This document shows positions 9,029 to 17,523 of a DNA stretch of 64,000 bases, in pieces. Source of the stretch: Amaricoccus macauensis (GTDB lineage Bacteria > Pseudomonadota > Alphaproteobacteria > Rhodobacterales > Rhodobacteraceae); contig NZ_JACHFM010000002.1 of assembly GCF_014201905.1 (NCBI RefSeq), positions 310,001 through 374,000 of the forward strand, written 5' to 3'. The notes beneath the pieces were generated by a model. That model searched no databases, was not told the origin of the DNA, and saw only the letters and a list, made by a program, of their open reading frames with translations. The position numbers and the translations under genes are program-made. Each line of letters starts with the position of its first letter. Within the stretch, counting starts at the first letter, position 1.

Positions 9029-9601
9029 ATGGACCACTCGACCGCACGCAGCCTGTCGGAACTGACCCGAAGCGCGACGTTGCGACGTCTGGCGGCAATC
9101 GTCGCCGGTACGGTGTTGCTGACGATCGCATCGCGCATTGTCGTGCCGATGGTGCCGGTGCCCATCACCCTGCAGACGCTGGCGGTCACGCTGATCGGCG
9201 CACTCTACGGCTGGAGACTGGGGGCGGTCACCGTCATCGCGTGGCTCGCACAGGGTGCCGCGGGCCTGCCGGTCTTCCAGTCCGGAACCGGCGGCATCGC
9301 GCCGTTCCTCGGGCCGACGGCAGGCTATCTGCTGGCGTTTCCGATCGTCGCCGCCTTCACCGGCTGGCTGGCGCAGCGCGGCTGGACCGGGCAGCGGACG
9401 GGCCTTGCCTTCGCTGCGATGCTTGCCGGAAACCTCCTCTGCCTCGCGATCGGTGGCGCCTGGCTCGCCGTGATGATCGGTGCCAAGCAGGCCTTCCTTC
9501 ACGGTGTCGCTCCGTTCATCATCGGAGGCGTCCTGAAGTCGGCGGTGGGCGCGGGTATCCTCCGCCTCGTCGCCCGGCCCGTTTCGCGCGAGGGTCTCTG
9601 A
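9029..9601 (+). CDS. bioY: biotin transporter BioY
   Basis: A 190-residue integral membrane S-component of the ECF biotin uptake system. The BioY signature is visible in PMVPVPITLQTLAVTL, LAQGAAGLPVFQ and GPTAGYLLAFP, followed by further membrane helices and the MLAGNLLCLAIGGAWLA segment. The ATG has AAGGA 8 bases upstream; an in-frame ATG at 9005 lacks that signal. No bioM/bioN genes are adjacent, so it may act alone or with a shared energising module. It lies about 230 bases downstream of matB. I saw no BioR-like operator (TTATCTATAA) upstream. Confidence 0.93.
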   Translation: MDHSTARSLSELTRSATLRRLAAIVAGTVLLTIASRIVVPMVPVPITLQTLAVTLIGALYGWRLGAVTVIAWLAQGAAGLPVFQSGTGGIAPFLGPTAGYLLAFPIVAAFTGWLAQRGWTGQRTGLAFAAMLAGNLLCLAIGGAWLAVMIGAKQAFLHGVAPFIIGGVLKSAVGAGILRLVARPVSREGL

Positions 9602-9665
9602 GCGTCGACGCAGGGTCGGCGCGGGTTTCCTGACGTCCCCGGCTTCCGATTGCGGCAGGGGGCGG

Positions 9666-10556
9666 TCAGCCGCGGGTGTGCGAGAGATGCTGCAACAGGC
9701 TCTCCGCCAGCGGTGTCAGGTCCGCATCGGCGCGGATGCAGAGCGAGAGCCGGCGGGTCGCCCAGTCGTCGGCAAGCCGGACGATGGTGACGCCCGGGCG
9801 CCTGCGGGCCCGCCGCGCCGCTGTCTCGGGCACGATCCCGATGCCGACGCCCGCGCTCGCCAGCTGACAGATGTCGGCGAAGCTTCGCACCCGGAGACGC
9901 GGGCGCAACTGCAGGCCGGCCTTCGCCGCCTCGGCGTCGAGGTGGTCCTGCAAGGCGCCGTCCACCAGCGCCACGAAGGGCAGGCCCGCGAGATCGGCCA
10001 GTCGCACCTGTGGCTGGCTGGCAAGCGCATCGCCCGGTGCCGCCACCACGACCAGCCGGTCGGTCGCGAAGGGGCGCAGCTCCAGACCGGCCGGATCCAC
10101 CGCCCGGGAGGAGAGGACGCCGATCTCGGCGAAGCCGAGGGCAATGCTGCGGGCAATGTCGGGGCTCGGGCGCTCCTTCAGCTCGATGTCGACCTGCGGG
10201 CGCGCCGCGAGCCATGGCGCGAGACGGGCGGGCAGCAGCTCGCTCGTCGCCGCGGTGTTGGCAAGGAGGCGGATCGTGCTGCGCAGGCCGCGGGCGAACT
10301 GGCCGAGCTCGCCTCGCATCCGTGCCATCTGGTGCAGGATCAGGCGGGCATGCTGCAGCAGCGCCTCGCCGGCCTCGGTCAGCGTCACCCCGCGCCGCTC
10401 GCGGACGAGGAGTGCGACGCCGCCCGCCGCCTCCATCTCGCGCAGCCGCTCGCTGGCGGCAGCCAGCGACAGGCCGGCGTCCGCGGCGCCGTGGGTGATG
10501 CTGCCGGCTTCGGCGACGGCAAGGAACAGCCGCAGGTCGGTGAGATCGAACCGCAT
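9666..10556 (-). CDS. LysR family transcriptional regulator
   Basis: A 296-residue LysR-type regulator. The N-terminal helix-turn-helix occupies residues 1-60 (LRLFLAVAEAGSITHGAA, with LSLAAASERLREME as the recognition helix), followed by the linker helix and a periplasmic-binding-protein-like effector domain. The ATG giving MRFDLTDLRLF fits the family start; the open frame extends 28 codons further without similarity. It is divergent from the TauE/SafE permease at 10667 across 110 bases, the usual arrangement for a LysR regulator and its target, so it probably controls that exporter. Effector unknown. Confidence 0.9.
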   Translation of the reverse strand: MRFDLTDLRLFLAVAEAGSITHGAADAGLSLAAASERLREMEAAGGVALLVRERRGVTLTEAGEALLQHARLILHQMARMRGELGQFARGLRSTIRLLANTAATSELLPARLAPWLAARPQVDIELKERPSPDIARSIALGFAEIGVLSSRAVDPAGLELRPFATDRLVVVAAPGDALASQPQVRLADLAGLPFVALVDGALQDHLDAEAAKAGLQLRPRLRVRSFADICQLASAGVGIGIVPETAARRARRRPGVTIVRLADDWATRRLSLCIRADADLTPLAESLLQHLSHTRG

Positions 10557-10666
10557 GCGCGGCAGGATAGCCGTGCCGGGATCGAGGGGGAAGCCTTCGG
10601 GGAAGCCGAAGGCAGGGTCCGGGACTCCCGCATTGTGCACCAGCCCCGCGCCGCTATCACCGGGGC

Positions 10667-11410
10667 ATGAGCGAACATATCCTCCTCGCGGCGATCGCCG
10701 CCACCTTCTTCGCCGCCGGCATGGTCAAGGGCGTGACCGGCATGGGTCTTCCCACTGTCGCGATGGGCGTCCTCGGGGCGCTGATCTCGCCGCTGGCGGC
10801 AGCAAGCCTGCTGATCGTGCCGTCCTTCGTCACCAATCTCTGGCAGCTCCTCGCCGGGCCGGCCTTCGGACCGCTGGTCCGCCGGCTCTGGCCGATGATG
10901 CTGGCGATCTCCGTCGGCACGCTTCTCGGCGCGTCGTGGCTCGCGACTGGCGATACGCGGGTGAGCACCGCGGCGCTCGGCCTGGCGCTGGTGATCTACT
11001 CGACGGTCACGCTTGTCGGCCGCCAGCTCGCCGTCCCGGCCCGCGTCGAGCCGTGGCTCTCGCCGCTGATCGGGGCCGTGACCGGCGTGGTGACGGGCTG
11101 CACCGGAGTCTTCGTCATCCCGGCGGTGCCGTATCTGCAGTCGCTCGGTCTGTCCCGTGACGATCTGGTGCAGGCGCTGGGGCTTTCCTTCACGGTCTCG
11201 ACCATCGCGCTTGCCGCGGGGCTTGGAGCGCACGGCGCCTTCGCGGTCAGCGGGATGGGGCTCTCGGTGCTGGCGCTCGTCCCCGCGCTCGCCGGAATGT
11301 GGGCGGGCCAGCGGCTCCGTGGCCGGATCAGCCCGGTCGCCTTCCGCCGGGTGTTTCTCATCTGCCTGCTGCTTCTCGGCACCGAGATGACGCTGAGGTC
11401 GCTGGTCTAG
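10667..11410 (+). CDS. TauE/SafE family sulfite exporter-like permease
   Basis: A 247-residue polytopic inner-membrane protein of the TauE/SafE (formerly DUF81) family. It has the internal repeat of the family: FFAAGMVKGVTGMGLPTVAM in the first half and LIGAVTGVVTGCTGVFVIPA in the second, each the glycine-rich start of a helical bundle. Members export organosulfonate-derived or C2 anions such as sulfite or sulfoacetate. Substrate is unresolved here. It is transcribed away from the LysR gene and is followed by an 80-base gap and a convergent binding-protein gene. Confidence 0.88.
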   Translation: MSEHILLAAIAATFFAAGMVKGVTGMGLPTVAMGVLGALISPLAAASLLIVPSFVTNLWQLLAGPAFGPLVRRLWPMMLAISVGTLLGASWLATGDTRVSTAALGLALVIYSTVTLVGRQLAVPARVEPWLSPLIGAVTGVVTGCTGVFVIPAVPYLQSLGLSRDDLVQALGLSFTVSTIALAAGLGAHGAFAVSGMGLSVLALVPALAGMWAGQRLRGRISPVAFRRVFLICLLLLGTEMTLRSLV

Positions 11411-11492
11411 TCCCTCGGCGTCTGGTCCCTCAGCGACCCGGGTCACGGCCCGATCACTCGGGGGCCATGGCTGATCCGCCGCTCGCCGGGCG

Positions 11493-12455
11493 TCAGTAGG
11501 GCGAGTCGGGGAAGTAGTAGCCGGCGGCGTTGTCCCTGGTGATCAGCGGGCTGTCGAGGACGTACTGGCCGTGGATCGGGGCCTGGGTCGCGTACTTCAT
11601 CGCCGTGAGTTCGATCGCCGGGATGATCAGCGTCGGCGGATAGAAGATGTCGGCGTCAAAGCCGCCGTTGCCGTCCATGATCAGCTTGATGACCCGGTTC
11701 ATCCCCGAGCCGCCGAGGAGCGCCATCTCTTCCTGTCGGCCGGACTGCTCGATCGCGGCCTTCGCGCCAAGGGCGGCGTCATCGTCGCCGGCCCAGACGC
11801 CGTCGATCTTCGGAAAGCGGACGAGGTAGTCCTGCATCACCTCGAAGCCCTTGTCCGGGTTCCAGTTGGCATACTGCATGTCGAGGATCTCGACACCGGA
11901 CCCTTCGAGCGCCTTCTCGAAAGCCTCGATGCGGATGTTGTCGATCGCGGTCGGAATGCCGCGCATGACGACGATCTTGCCGCCCTGCGGCAGCTTCTCC
12001 TTGAAGTACCCGGCCGCCACGACGCCGTACTGGGGGTTGTTGCCACCTACGTAGAGATCCTCGATCCCCTCTTCCGCCAGGCCACGGTCGACGGACGTGA
12101 TGAACACCCCTTTGGCCTTCGCCGCCTTGACCGGCGCGGTGAGCGGATCGCTCTCGAACGGCAGGATCACGAGTGCATCGATGCCCTGAGCGACCATGTC
12201 CTCGACGTCGTTCGCCTGCTTGGAGGCGTCCGATGCGGTGGTCACGAGGAACCTGAGGCTCGGGAAGGCTTGCTGCATCGCGGCCACGGTCCGCTCGGTA
12301 TGGTAGTTGAGACCGCCGGTCCAGCCATGGGTGGCCGCCGGGATCGAGATGCCGATGGTGGCCGCCGTGTCGTCCTGTCCGAAGGCAGTGCCCGCGCCCG
12401 CCAGCGCGAGCACCGTCATCGTTCCGAAAGCGAAACCGCGCCGGGTGATCTTCAT
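11493..12455 (-). CDS. sugar-type ABC transporter periplasmic substrate-binding protein (orphan)
   Basis: A 320-residue periplasmic binding protein of type I (peripla_BP_4, ribose/galactose class). A signal peptide with a twin-arginine-like TRRGFAFG motif is followed by a hydrophobic stretch ending at AFGQ. The mature part starts with TIGISIPAATHGWTGG, and the hinge and ligand regions include DALVILPFESDPLT and DGVWAGDDDAALGA. Normally such genes are followed by an ATPase and permease; here neither is nearby, so the partner genes must be elsewhere or lost. A 385-base AT-rich region lies upstream of its start. Confidence 0.85.
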   Translation of the reverse strand: MKITRRGFAFGTMTVLALAGAGTAFGQDDTAATIGISIPAATHGWTGGLNYHTERTVAAMQQAFPSLRFLVTTASDASKQANDVEDMVAQGIDALVILPFESDPLTAPVKAAKAKGVFITSVDRGLAEEGIEDLYVGGNNPQYGVVAAGYFKEKLPQGGKIVVMRGIPTAIDNIRIEAFEKALEGSGVEILDMQYANWNPDKGFEVMQDYLVRFPKIDGVWAGDDDAALGAKAAIEQSGRQEEMALLGGSGMNRVIKLIMDGNGGFDADIFYPPTLIIPAIELTAMKYATQAPIHGQYVLDSPLITRDNAAGYYFPDSPY

Positions 12456-12840
12456 CGTGGGAAGTCCTCTCGTTGGTTCTGACGTTCAACCATCCCGCGC
12501 AAACGCCTCGGATTGCTCTGCAACTGGTCCGGAGGCTTGCGGCGCGTGCGCGGATGGCATCGATTGGATCGGCTGGGCTGGACTCGAGGCTGTGAGTCCC
12601 GCAGGTTACGCAATGATTTTTGCGACAATATCACAAATGCAATTTTGCAAGTCAACTTGATCCTGCAATGAACGCCTGCAACATTCGCCGCGGCATGGCT
12701 TGCGGTGTCGCGGGCAGGCGGCTCCGCGCCTGCTGGCGCGCATCGGGTGTTCCCGAAAGATGCGGGCGGAGCTCCGGACCGAAGCTCCGCGCGCTGATCG
12801 AAGGTCGCCAGGCGCGGTGCTTCCCGCCGGGTGCGCGCTT
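12456..12840. promoter_or_regulatory. AT-rich intergenic region upstream of the binding-protein gene
   Basis: No convincing gene is seen in these 385 bases. The stretch 12606-12660 is markedly AT-rich compared with the surroundings and holds TGCAATTTTGCA at 12638-12649, a TGCA-N4-TGCA dyad of the kind bound by LacI- or GntR-type sugar regulators. This is probably the promoter/operator region of the binding-protein gene read on the minus strand. No regulator gene is adjacent. The part nearer 12840, downstream of the sigma gene stop, shows no obvious terminator. Confidence 0.35.
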
Positions 12841-13557
12841 TCACGGGCCGGTTGGCGCGCGTTCTTCCTCGGCCAGACGCGTGACCACGCGGTCGGCCAT
12901 GCCGGCGCAGCGGGCCCCGTCGAACGGGTAGAGGTCGCCGAAGCCGCCGAGCCGTTCGAGCAGTGCCGCGCGCAGCAGCCGCCTGGCGCGGTGGAGCCGG
13001 GTCTTGGCCGTCTCCGGGCGGAGACCGAGATGCTCGGCGGTCTCCTCCGTCGTCATTCCTTCCACGTCGCGGAGGATGAGGACGATGCGGAAGTCGGGGG
13101 GCAGTTCGTCGATCATCGGCTCCAGCAGGGAACGCACCTGCGCGCGGCCCGCTTCGGCCTCGGGCGTCGGCTCCGGCGGCGAGGGGAAGGCCACGATGCG
13201 CGGATCATCGGCCGGCAGCTCGCTGATCGCGGCGATGTCCTCCGACGGCCGGCGCCGGCGCAGGCGGCCAAGTGCCTCGTTGAGGGCGATCCGCGTCAGC
13301 CAGGTGGCGATCCCGGAGTCGCCTCGGAAGCGGGAGAGATTGATGAAGGCGCGCACGTAAGTCTCCTGCACCACGTCCTCGGCCTCCGCGTCGTCGCGAA
13401 GGACGCCGCGGGCAACCCGGAAGAGCCGCCGGTTGTGCCGGCGCACCAGTGTCCGCACCGCCCCCTCGTCTCCGGCGCGAGCGCGCTCGACCAGCGCGGC
13501 GTCGCTCATGCCGTCGAGAGCGGCGGTGTCCGCCGCTCTCAGGAGGGCGCCGGTCAT
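12841..13557 (-). CDS. ECF-type RNA polymerase sigma factor
   Basis: A 238-residue sigma-70 family factor of the extracytoplasmic function group. Region 2 (HNRRLFRVARGVLRDDAEAEDVVQETYVRAF) ends near residue 75 and region 4 (PPDFRIVLILRDVEGMTTEETAEHLGL) spans about 155-205. A C-terminal extension carries FDGARCAGMADRVVTRL, a short Cys-containing tail seen in one RpoE-like ECF group. The start ATG overlaps the stop of the cupredoxin gene by 4 bases, so it is translationally coupled to it. No anti-sigma gene is adjacent, which is unusual; the two small exported proteins upstream may be its signal-linked partners or targets. Confidence 0.92.
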   Translation of the reverse strand: MTGALLRAADTAALDGMSDAALVERARAGDEGAVRTLVRRHNRRLFRVARGVLRDDAEAEDVVQETYVRAFINLSRFRGDSGIATWLTRIALNEALGRLRRRRPSEDIAAISELPADDPRIVAFPSPPEPTPEAEAGRAQVRSLLEPMIDELPPDFRIVLILRDVEGMTTEETAEHLGLRPETAKTRLHRARRLLRAALLERLGGFGDLYPFDGARCAGMADRVVTRLAEEERAPTGP

Positions 13558-14066
13558 GCCGGCACCCCCGTTGCCCTCACGCTGCCCTGCGCGACGATCG
13601 CCGCCGCGTCGGGAAACGCCGCGACCGCGGCCGCGGGCAGGCCGGTGTCGGGCCAGCCGTGCCAGTCGGCCGGCACGGTCCCGACGACGATGCGGCCGAC
13701 CATGCCCGCGTGCTCGTGCGGGATGCAGCAGTAGTCATAGACACCCGGCACCGTCAGCATGACCTCGAACTCCTCTCCCGGCAGGAGATAGTCCGAATCC
13801 CACGGGCTGGCAGTCGCGGGAATGCGCCGGGGACGGTCGTCGAGTCCGGTCGGGTCATAGGCGGTCGCGGTGTGCGCGTTGCCGGCGTCGGAGTTCTTCC
13901 ACCGCACCGTCGTCCCCGGCGGGACGAGAAGCCCCACCGGATCGAACCAGACATGCGCACCGTTCGCGTCGCCCCGCATGCCGATCTCGACCGGCCCCGC
14001 CGCCCGTGCCGGCAACGCCAGCACGGCGACGGCCCCGACGAGAAACTCACGCCGGGCAAGGATCAT
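13554..14066 (-). CDS. cupredoxin (pseudoazurin/plastocyanin-like) with Tat signal
   Basis: A 170-residue exported blue-copper-type protein. It has a Tat-like signal (ARREFLVGAVAVLALPARAA) and a beta-barrel with the type 1 copper ligands visible as His65 (NAHTATAY) and Cys114, His117 and Met122 in CIPHEHAGM, the C-x2-H-x4-M spacing of pseudoazurins. Its role is presumably periplasmic electron transfer or copper handling. It overlaps both neighbours by 4 bases (ATGA): the DUF5602-like gene upstream and the ECF sigma gene downstream, forming one tight three-gene unit. Confidence 0.88.
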   Translation of the reverse strand: MILARREFLVGAVAVLALPARAAGPVEIGMRGDANGAHVWFDPVGLLVPPGTTVRWKNSDAGNAHTATAYDPTGLDDRPRRIPATASPWDSDYLLPGEEFEVMLTVPGVYDYCCIPHEHAGMVGRIVVGTVPADWHGWPDTGLPAAAVAAFPDAAAIVAQGSVRATGVPA

Positions 14067-14473
14067 TTCGCGACCCGGGCCTGATCGGCCGCCGACACGT
14101 GCCAGAGGATGATGTGCGCGTGCGGCACCTCGACCCCCGGGTGACCGGCGTTGTAGGTGATCTCGACGTGATCGACCGCACCGCCCGGCGCGGCGAGATC
14201 GCCGAAACTCTTGTCCGGGTTCAGGTCGGCGATCGGGATCATGTAGATCGTGCTGACGAGCTTGCCGTCGTGGTCATAGGCCAGGAACGGCCCCGCTGGC
14301 AGCGTCGCCGGATCGACGTAGAGCGTGCCGAGGCCCGGGATGAAGTTCGGAAGCTTCACGAGGCTCGAGACGGCGGCATAGGGCGCCGGCGGCGGGGCCT
14401 GCGTCACATCGGCGGCGAGCGCCGTGCCGGCGGTGGCGATGAGACCGGCTGCGATCAGGCTCAGGATTTTCAT
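14063..14473 (-). CDS. exported DUF5602/TTHB210-like protein
   Basis: A 136-residue exported protein. A Sec signal peptide (MKILSLIAAGLIATAGTALAA) precedes a domain with VEITYNAGHPGVEVPHAHIILWHV at its C-terminus, whose H-P-x2-x-x-P-H-x-H pattern resembles the TTHB210/DUF5602 family, small proteins known in Thermus as sigma-E-regulated. That resemblance is my recollection of the family and is moderately sure. The start was set at the second ATG, 14473, where GGAG lies 7 bases upstream. It is first in the unit with cupredoxin and ECF sigma, so a His-rich metal-linked role is plausible. Confidence 0.7.
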   Translation of the reverse strand: MKILSLIAAGLIATAGTALAADVTQAPPPAPYAAVSSLVKLPNFIPGLGTLYVDPATLPAGPFLAYDHDGKLVSTIYMIPIADLNPDKSFGDLAAPGGAVDHVEITYNAGHPGVEVPHAHIILWHVSAADQARVAK

Positions 14474-14582
14474 GACAGGCTCCAATGGAATGCGCCGGCG
14501 GAATGCGTGGCGTCAATTCATTGGATGCAGCGGGCGGGCGCGAGGTTCCCGCCGCCGGTAACGCAGCCGTGATGGCCGATTC

Positions 14583-15386
14583 TCAGACCTCCAGCGAACT
14601 GAAGTGCCGCAACACCGCCTGCTCGACGCTGAGCGCCGCGAGCCAGGACGTCTTCGGGTTTTCGGGCAGGGGCTTGTTGTTCAGCACGATGCGGAAGTCG
14701 CCGAAGGCGCCGCGCGCCTCAAGCTCATGGGTGTTGCCGACAGCGCCCGGGTCGGCCACGAGCCGCACGCGGGTCTTCTCGAATCCGACGCCCGCGAGCG
14801 CCACCGCGGCGGTGACGTTGGTGTTCTTCGGATAGTCCCGGGCCGCATCGACGGCGTTGCCCTCATAGAAGGTGGTGGCCTCCGCGAGGCCGGCGAGGTC
14901 GAGGATCGTCTCGGCCGGGGTGCCTGCCCACGCCGCCGGCGGCTTGCGGCCGACGTAGGTCACGCTCTCGAGACCGGCGAGCGCGCCCGCGCGCAGCACG
15001 TCGAGACCGGCGATCGCGCCGGAGACCGCGGTCGCCTTCGCGCCGCCCCGGCGGGCAGCCTCCTCCAGCTTCGCGATCGTCGCCGGGTCGCCGAGGGCGC
15101 CGATCGAGACGATGACGACATCTATCCCGGCGGCAAGCAGCGGAGGCACGGTCTCGCGCACCGCCGCGTGGGTGGCGCACTCGACCACGAGGTCGGGCCG
15201 CGCTTCGATCAGGGTATCCACCGTGGTCCATCGCGTCATGCCCTCGGGGGTCTCCCTCCGGCGCTCGGCGGGAAGCAGGAACCCCGCGAGCCGCAGCCCC
15301 GAGCGGCCGGCCGCGAGCGAGGCCGCGAGGCTTTGCGCCATGGCGCCGAAGCCGAGGGAGACGATCACCGGGGAGGCGGAGGTCAT
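14583..15386 (-). CDS. nadX: L-aspartate dehydrogenase
   Basis: A 267-residue NAD(P)-dependent aspartate dehydrogenase, which makes iminoaspartate for NAD synthesis or oxidises aspartate. It has an N-terminal Rossmann fold (VSLGFGAMAQSLAA) and a C-terminal catalytic domain with the family segment KNTNVTAAVALAGVGFEKT, preceded by VSGAIAGLDVL. The length is the family norm. No nadA or nadC lies nearby, so its pathway role is not fixed by context. It is divergent from a sulfatase gene over 258 bases that include a short tandem repeat. Confidence 0.9.
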   Translation of the reverse strand: MTSASPVIVSLGFGAMAQSLAASLAAGRSGLRLAGFLLPAERRRETPEGMTRWTTVDTLIEARPDLVVECATHAAVRETVPPLLAAGIDVVIVSIGALGDPATIAKLEEAARRGGAKATAVSGAIAGLDVLRAGALAGLESVTYVGRKPPAAWAGTPAETILDLAGLAEATTFYEGNAVDAARDYPKNTNVTAAVALAGVGFEKTRVRLVADPGAVGNTHELEARGAFGDFRIVLNNKPLPENPKTSWLAALSVEQAVLRHFSSLEV

Positions 15387-15499
15387 TGCAGAGGATCCTT
15401 CACAAGGTGCGCGAGCGTCGGGGCCGGGAGCAGCCGGGGAGCAGAAGACGCCGAGAGCCGATCGGCAGCAAGCCCGCAGGTTGACGGCCTCGCGGTCGG

Positions 15500-15541
15500 A
15501 CCCTTCGCGCCGACCCCTTCGCGCCGACCCCTTCGCGCCGG
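15500..15541. repeat. 14-bp tandem repeat, three copies
   Basis: Three adjacent copies of a 14-base unit CCCCTTCGCGCCGA occupy the nadX-sulfatase divergent region; the first copy has A and the last ends G instead of A. The repeat is GC-rich and not palindromic. It may simply be slippage-prone DNA, or could tune spacing between divergent promoters. Confidence 0.85.
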
Positions 15542-15644
15542 CAAGGAGCGAATGTGGCCTTCCGTCGATGCGGACGGTAGGCTTGAGCGACGTGCCCGCG
15601 GCCCGTTGGCCGGAACCGATCGAAACGTCGAGGGGGACCGTCCC

Positions 15645-17201
15645 GTGACCGAACCGCGCCGCCCGAACATCCTCTTCATCATGTCCGATGACCACGCGTC
15701 GCGGGCGATCTCGGCCTATGGGGGCGGGCTGAACCGGACGCCGAACCTCGACCGGCTCGCGACCGAGGGGATGCGGCACGATGCGACCTACGTGACCAAT
15801 TCGATCTGCACGCCGTCGCGGGCGGCGATCCTCTGCGGCACGTACAACCACGTGAACTGCGTGACGACGCTCGACACCCGCCTCGACAACCGCCTGCCGA
15901 ACGTGGCGAAGCACCTGCGGGCCGCGGGTTACCGGACCGGCATCTTCGGCAAGTGGCACCTCGGCGAGGGGCCGGCGCACCAGCCGACGGGCTTTGACGA
16001 GTGGGCGGTGGTGCCGGGGCAGGGGGAGTACTGGGATCCGCCGTTCGACACGCCCGAGGGGCGGCGAAAGGTGCCGGGCTACGCGACCGACATCATCACC
16101 GACATGAGCCTCGATTTCATGGAGCGGTGCGGCGACGCGCCGTTCTTCCTGATGTGCCACCACAAGGCGCCGCACCGGAACTGGCAATATCATCCGCGCC
16201 ACGCCGGGCTCTGGGCCGACGAGGACGTGCCGCTGCCCGAGACCTTCGACGACGACTATGCCAACCGCGCGGCGGCCGCGGCGGCGGCGCGGATGCGGGT
16301 GCGCTCGGACATGGTCTACAACGACCTGGGGCTGGTGCAGCCGGAGGGCGCGGCGGCGCGCGTGGGCGAGCTGCTGATCGGCGGCTGGCCGGACCGCAAG
16401 GTGCCTGAACTCATGCCGGGCGAGACGATCACCGTCACCTGTGCCGAGACCGGCGAGCGGCATACCTTCGACGATCCGCAGGCCTTCGCGATCTTCCGGT
16501 ACCAGCGCTACATGAAGCGTTACCTGCGGACGGTGCAGGCGATTGACGACGGGGTCGGGCGGCTCCTCGACTTCCTCGACGAGCGCGGGCTCGCGGAGGA
16601 CACGCTCGTCATCTACACCTCGGATCAGGGGTTCTTCCTCGGCGAACACGGCTGGTTCGACAAGCGCTTCATGTACGAGGAAAGCCTGCGGATGCCGTTT
16701 CTCGTGCGCTATCCGGCCGGGATCTCGGCCGGGTCGACGTCCCGCGACATCGCCTGCAACGTGGACTTCGCCCCGACCTTCCTCGACTATGCCGGGGCGC
16801 CGTGCCCGAACTACGTGCAGGGCCGCTCCCTCCGGCCGGTGCTGGAGGGCAGGACCCCGGACGATTGGGAGCAGATCGCCTATCATCGCTACTGGATGCA
16901 CAACGACGTGTTCCACGGCGCATGGGCGCACTACGGCGTGCGCGGGCCGCGCTACAAGCTGATCTACTGGTACAACAAGGACCTTGGCCAGGCCGGGGCG
17001 CGTCCGCTGGATGCCCCGCCGGAGTGGGAGCTCTTCGACTGTGAAGCCGACCCGCACGAGCTCCTGAACCGCGCGGACGATCCGGCCCATGCAGAGATCT
17101 TCGACAGGATGCTGGCGGCACTCGATGCACGGATGGCGCAGATCGGCGACATCCCGGAGCACGACAGCGCCACGGCACGGCGGGGGCCTCAGGCGACCTG
17201 A
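15645..17201 (+). CDS. sulfatase (formylglycine-dependent)
   Basis: A 518-residue type I sulfatase of the alkaline phosphatase superfamily. The N-terminal metal site PNILFIMSDDHASRA supplies the Asp pair, and Cys55 in CTPSRAAILCG is the residue converted to formylglycine. Downstream are GIFGKWHLG with the catalytic Lys/His and TSDQGFFLGEHGW with the second metal Asp. The C-terminus resembles the DUF4976 segment of this clade. No signal peptide is visible, so it looks cytoplasmic. I take the GTG at 15645, which follows AGGGGG; the frame stays open far upstream without family similarity. The substrate could be a sulfated sugar or choline sulfate; no transporter is adjacent. Confidence 0.9.
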   Translation: MTEPRRPNILFIMSDDHASRAISAYGGGLNRTPNLDRLATEGMRHDATYVTNSICTPSRAAILCGTYNHVNCVTTLDTRLDNRLPNVAKHLRAAGYRTGIFGKWHLGEGPAHQPTGFDEWAVVPGQGEYWDPPFDTPEGRRKVPGYATDIITDMSLDFMERCGDAPFFLMCHHKAPHRNWQYHPRHAGLWADEDVPLPETFDDDYANRAAAAAAARMRVRSDMVYNDLGLVQPEGAAARVGELLIGGWPDRKVPELMPGETITVTCAETGERHTFDDPQAFAIFRYQRYMKRYLRTVQAIDDGVGRLLDFLDERGLAEDTLVIYTSDQGFFLGEHGWFDKRFMYEESLRMPFLVRYPAGISAGSTSRDIACNVDFAPTFLDYAGAPCPNYVQGRSLRPVLEGRTPDDWEQIAYHRYWMHNDVFHGAWAHYGVRGPRYKLIYWYNKDLGQAGARPLDAPPEWELFDCEADPHELLNRADDPAHAEIFDRMLAALDARMAQIGDIPEHDSATARRGPQAT

Positions 17202-17523
17202 CGCGCCGCTGTCGGTGGGGCAGGGCGGTACGATCCGGCACTGCCGGGCCAGCCGCGCAGAGCTGCCGGCCGTGGCTCGGCTGATGAGCGATGCGGAGGC
17301 GCCGTGCATGTGCCCGTGCCGGGTGTCGCATGGAGAGGCCCGGCAGTTCCCCGGACGCCTCTTCCGCCGTCCCCCGATCATGGCACTGCCGCGGTGCCGG
17401 CCCAGGGGGCGCGGCCGGGAGCGGTTGACGTCGAGCCGCTGTTTCCCGCAAGCGCGGGGATGAACCCTGGTCACGACGACGAGTGCGACCGACTGCACCC
17501 GGGATGGGGACGAAGGGCGCCTA
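17202..17523. other. convergent intergenic stretch, nothing recognised
   Basis: These 322 bases lie between the sulfatase stop and the mauN stop, which face each other. I see no gene with coding character and no strong hairpin followed by a T-run; a weak GGCAC/GTGCC stem near 17384-17400 is the only dyad I noticed. Transcription from both sides must end here or be Rho-dependent. Confidence 0.5.

Noticed and set aside
7169-9502. Minus-strand 777-codon frame opposite matB and bioY
   Set aside because: Antisense of two well supported genes, biased composition, no motifs.
15500-15541. CRISPR-like array
   Set aside because: The repeats are directly adjacent with no spacers and only three copies, so it is a simple tandem repeat.
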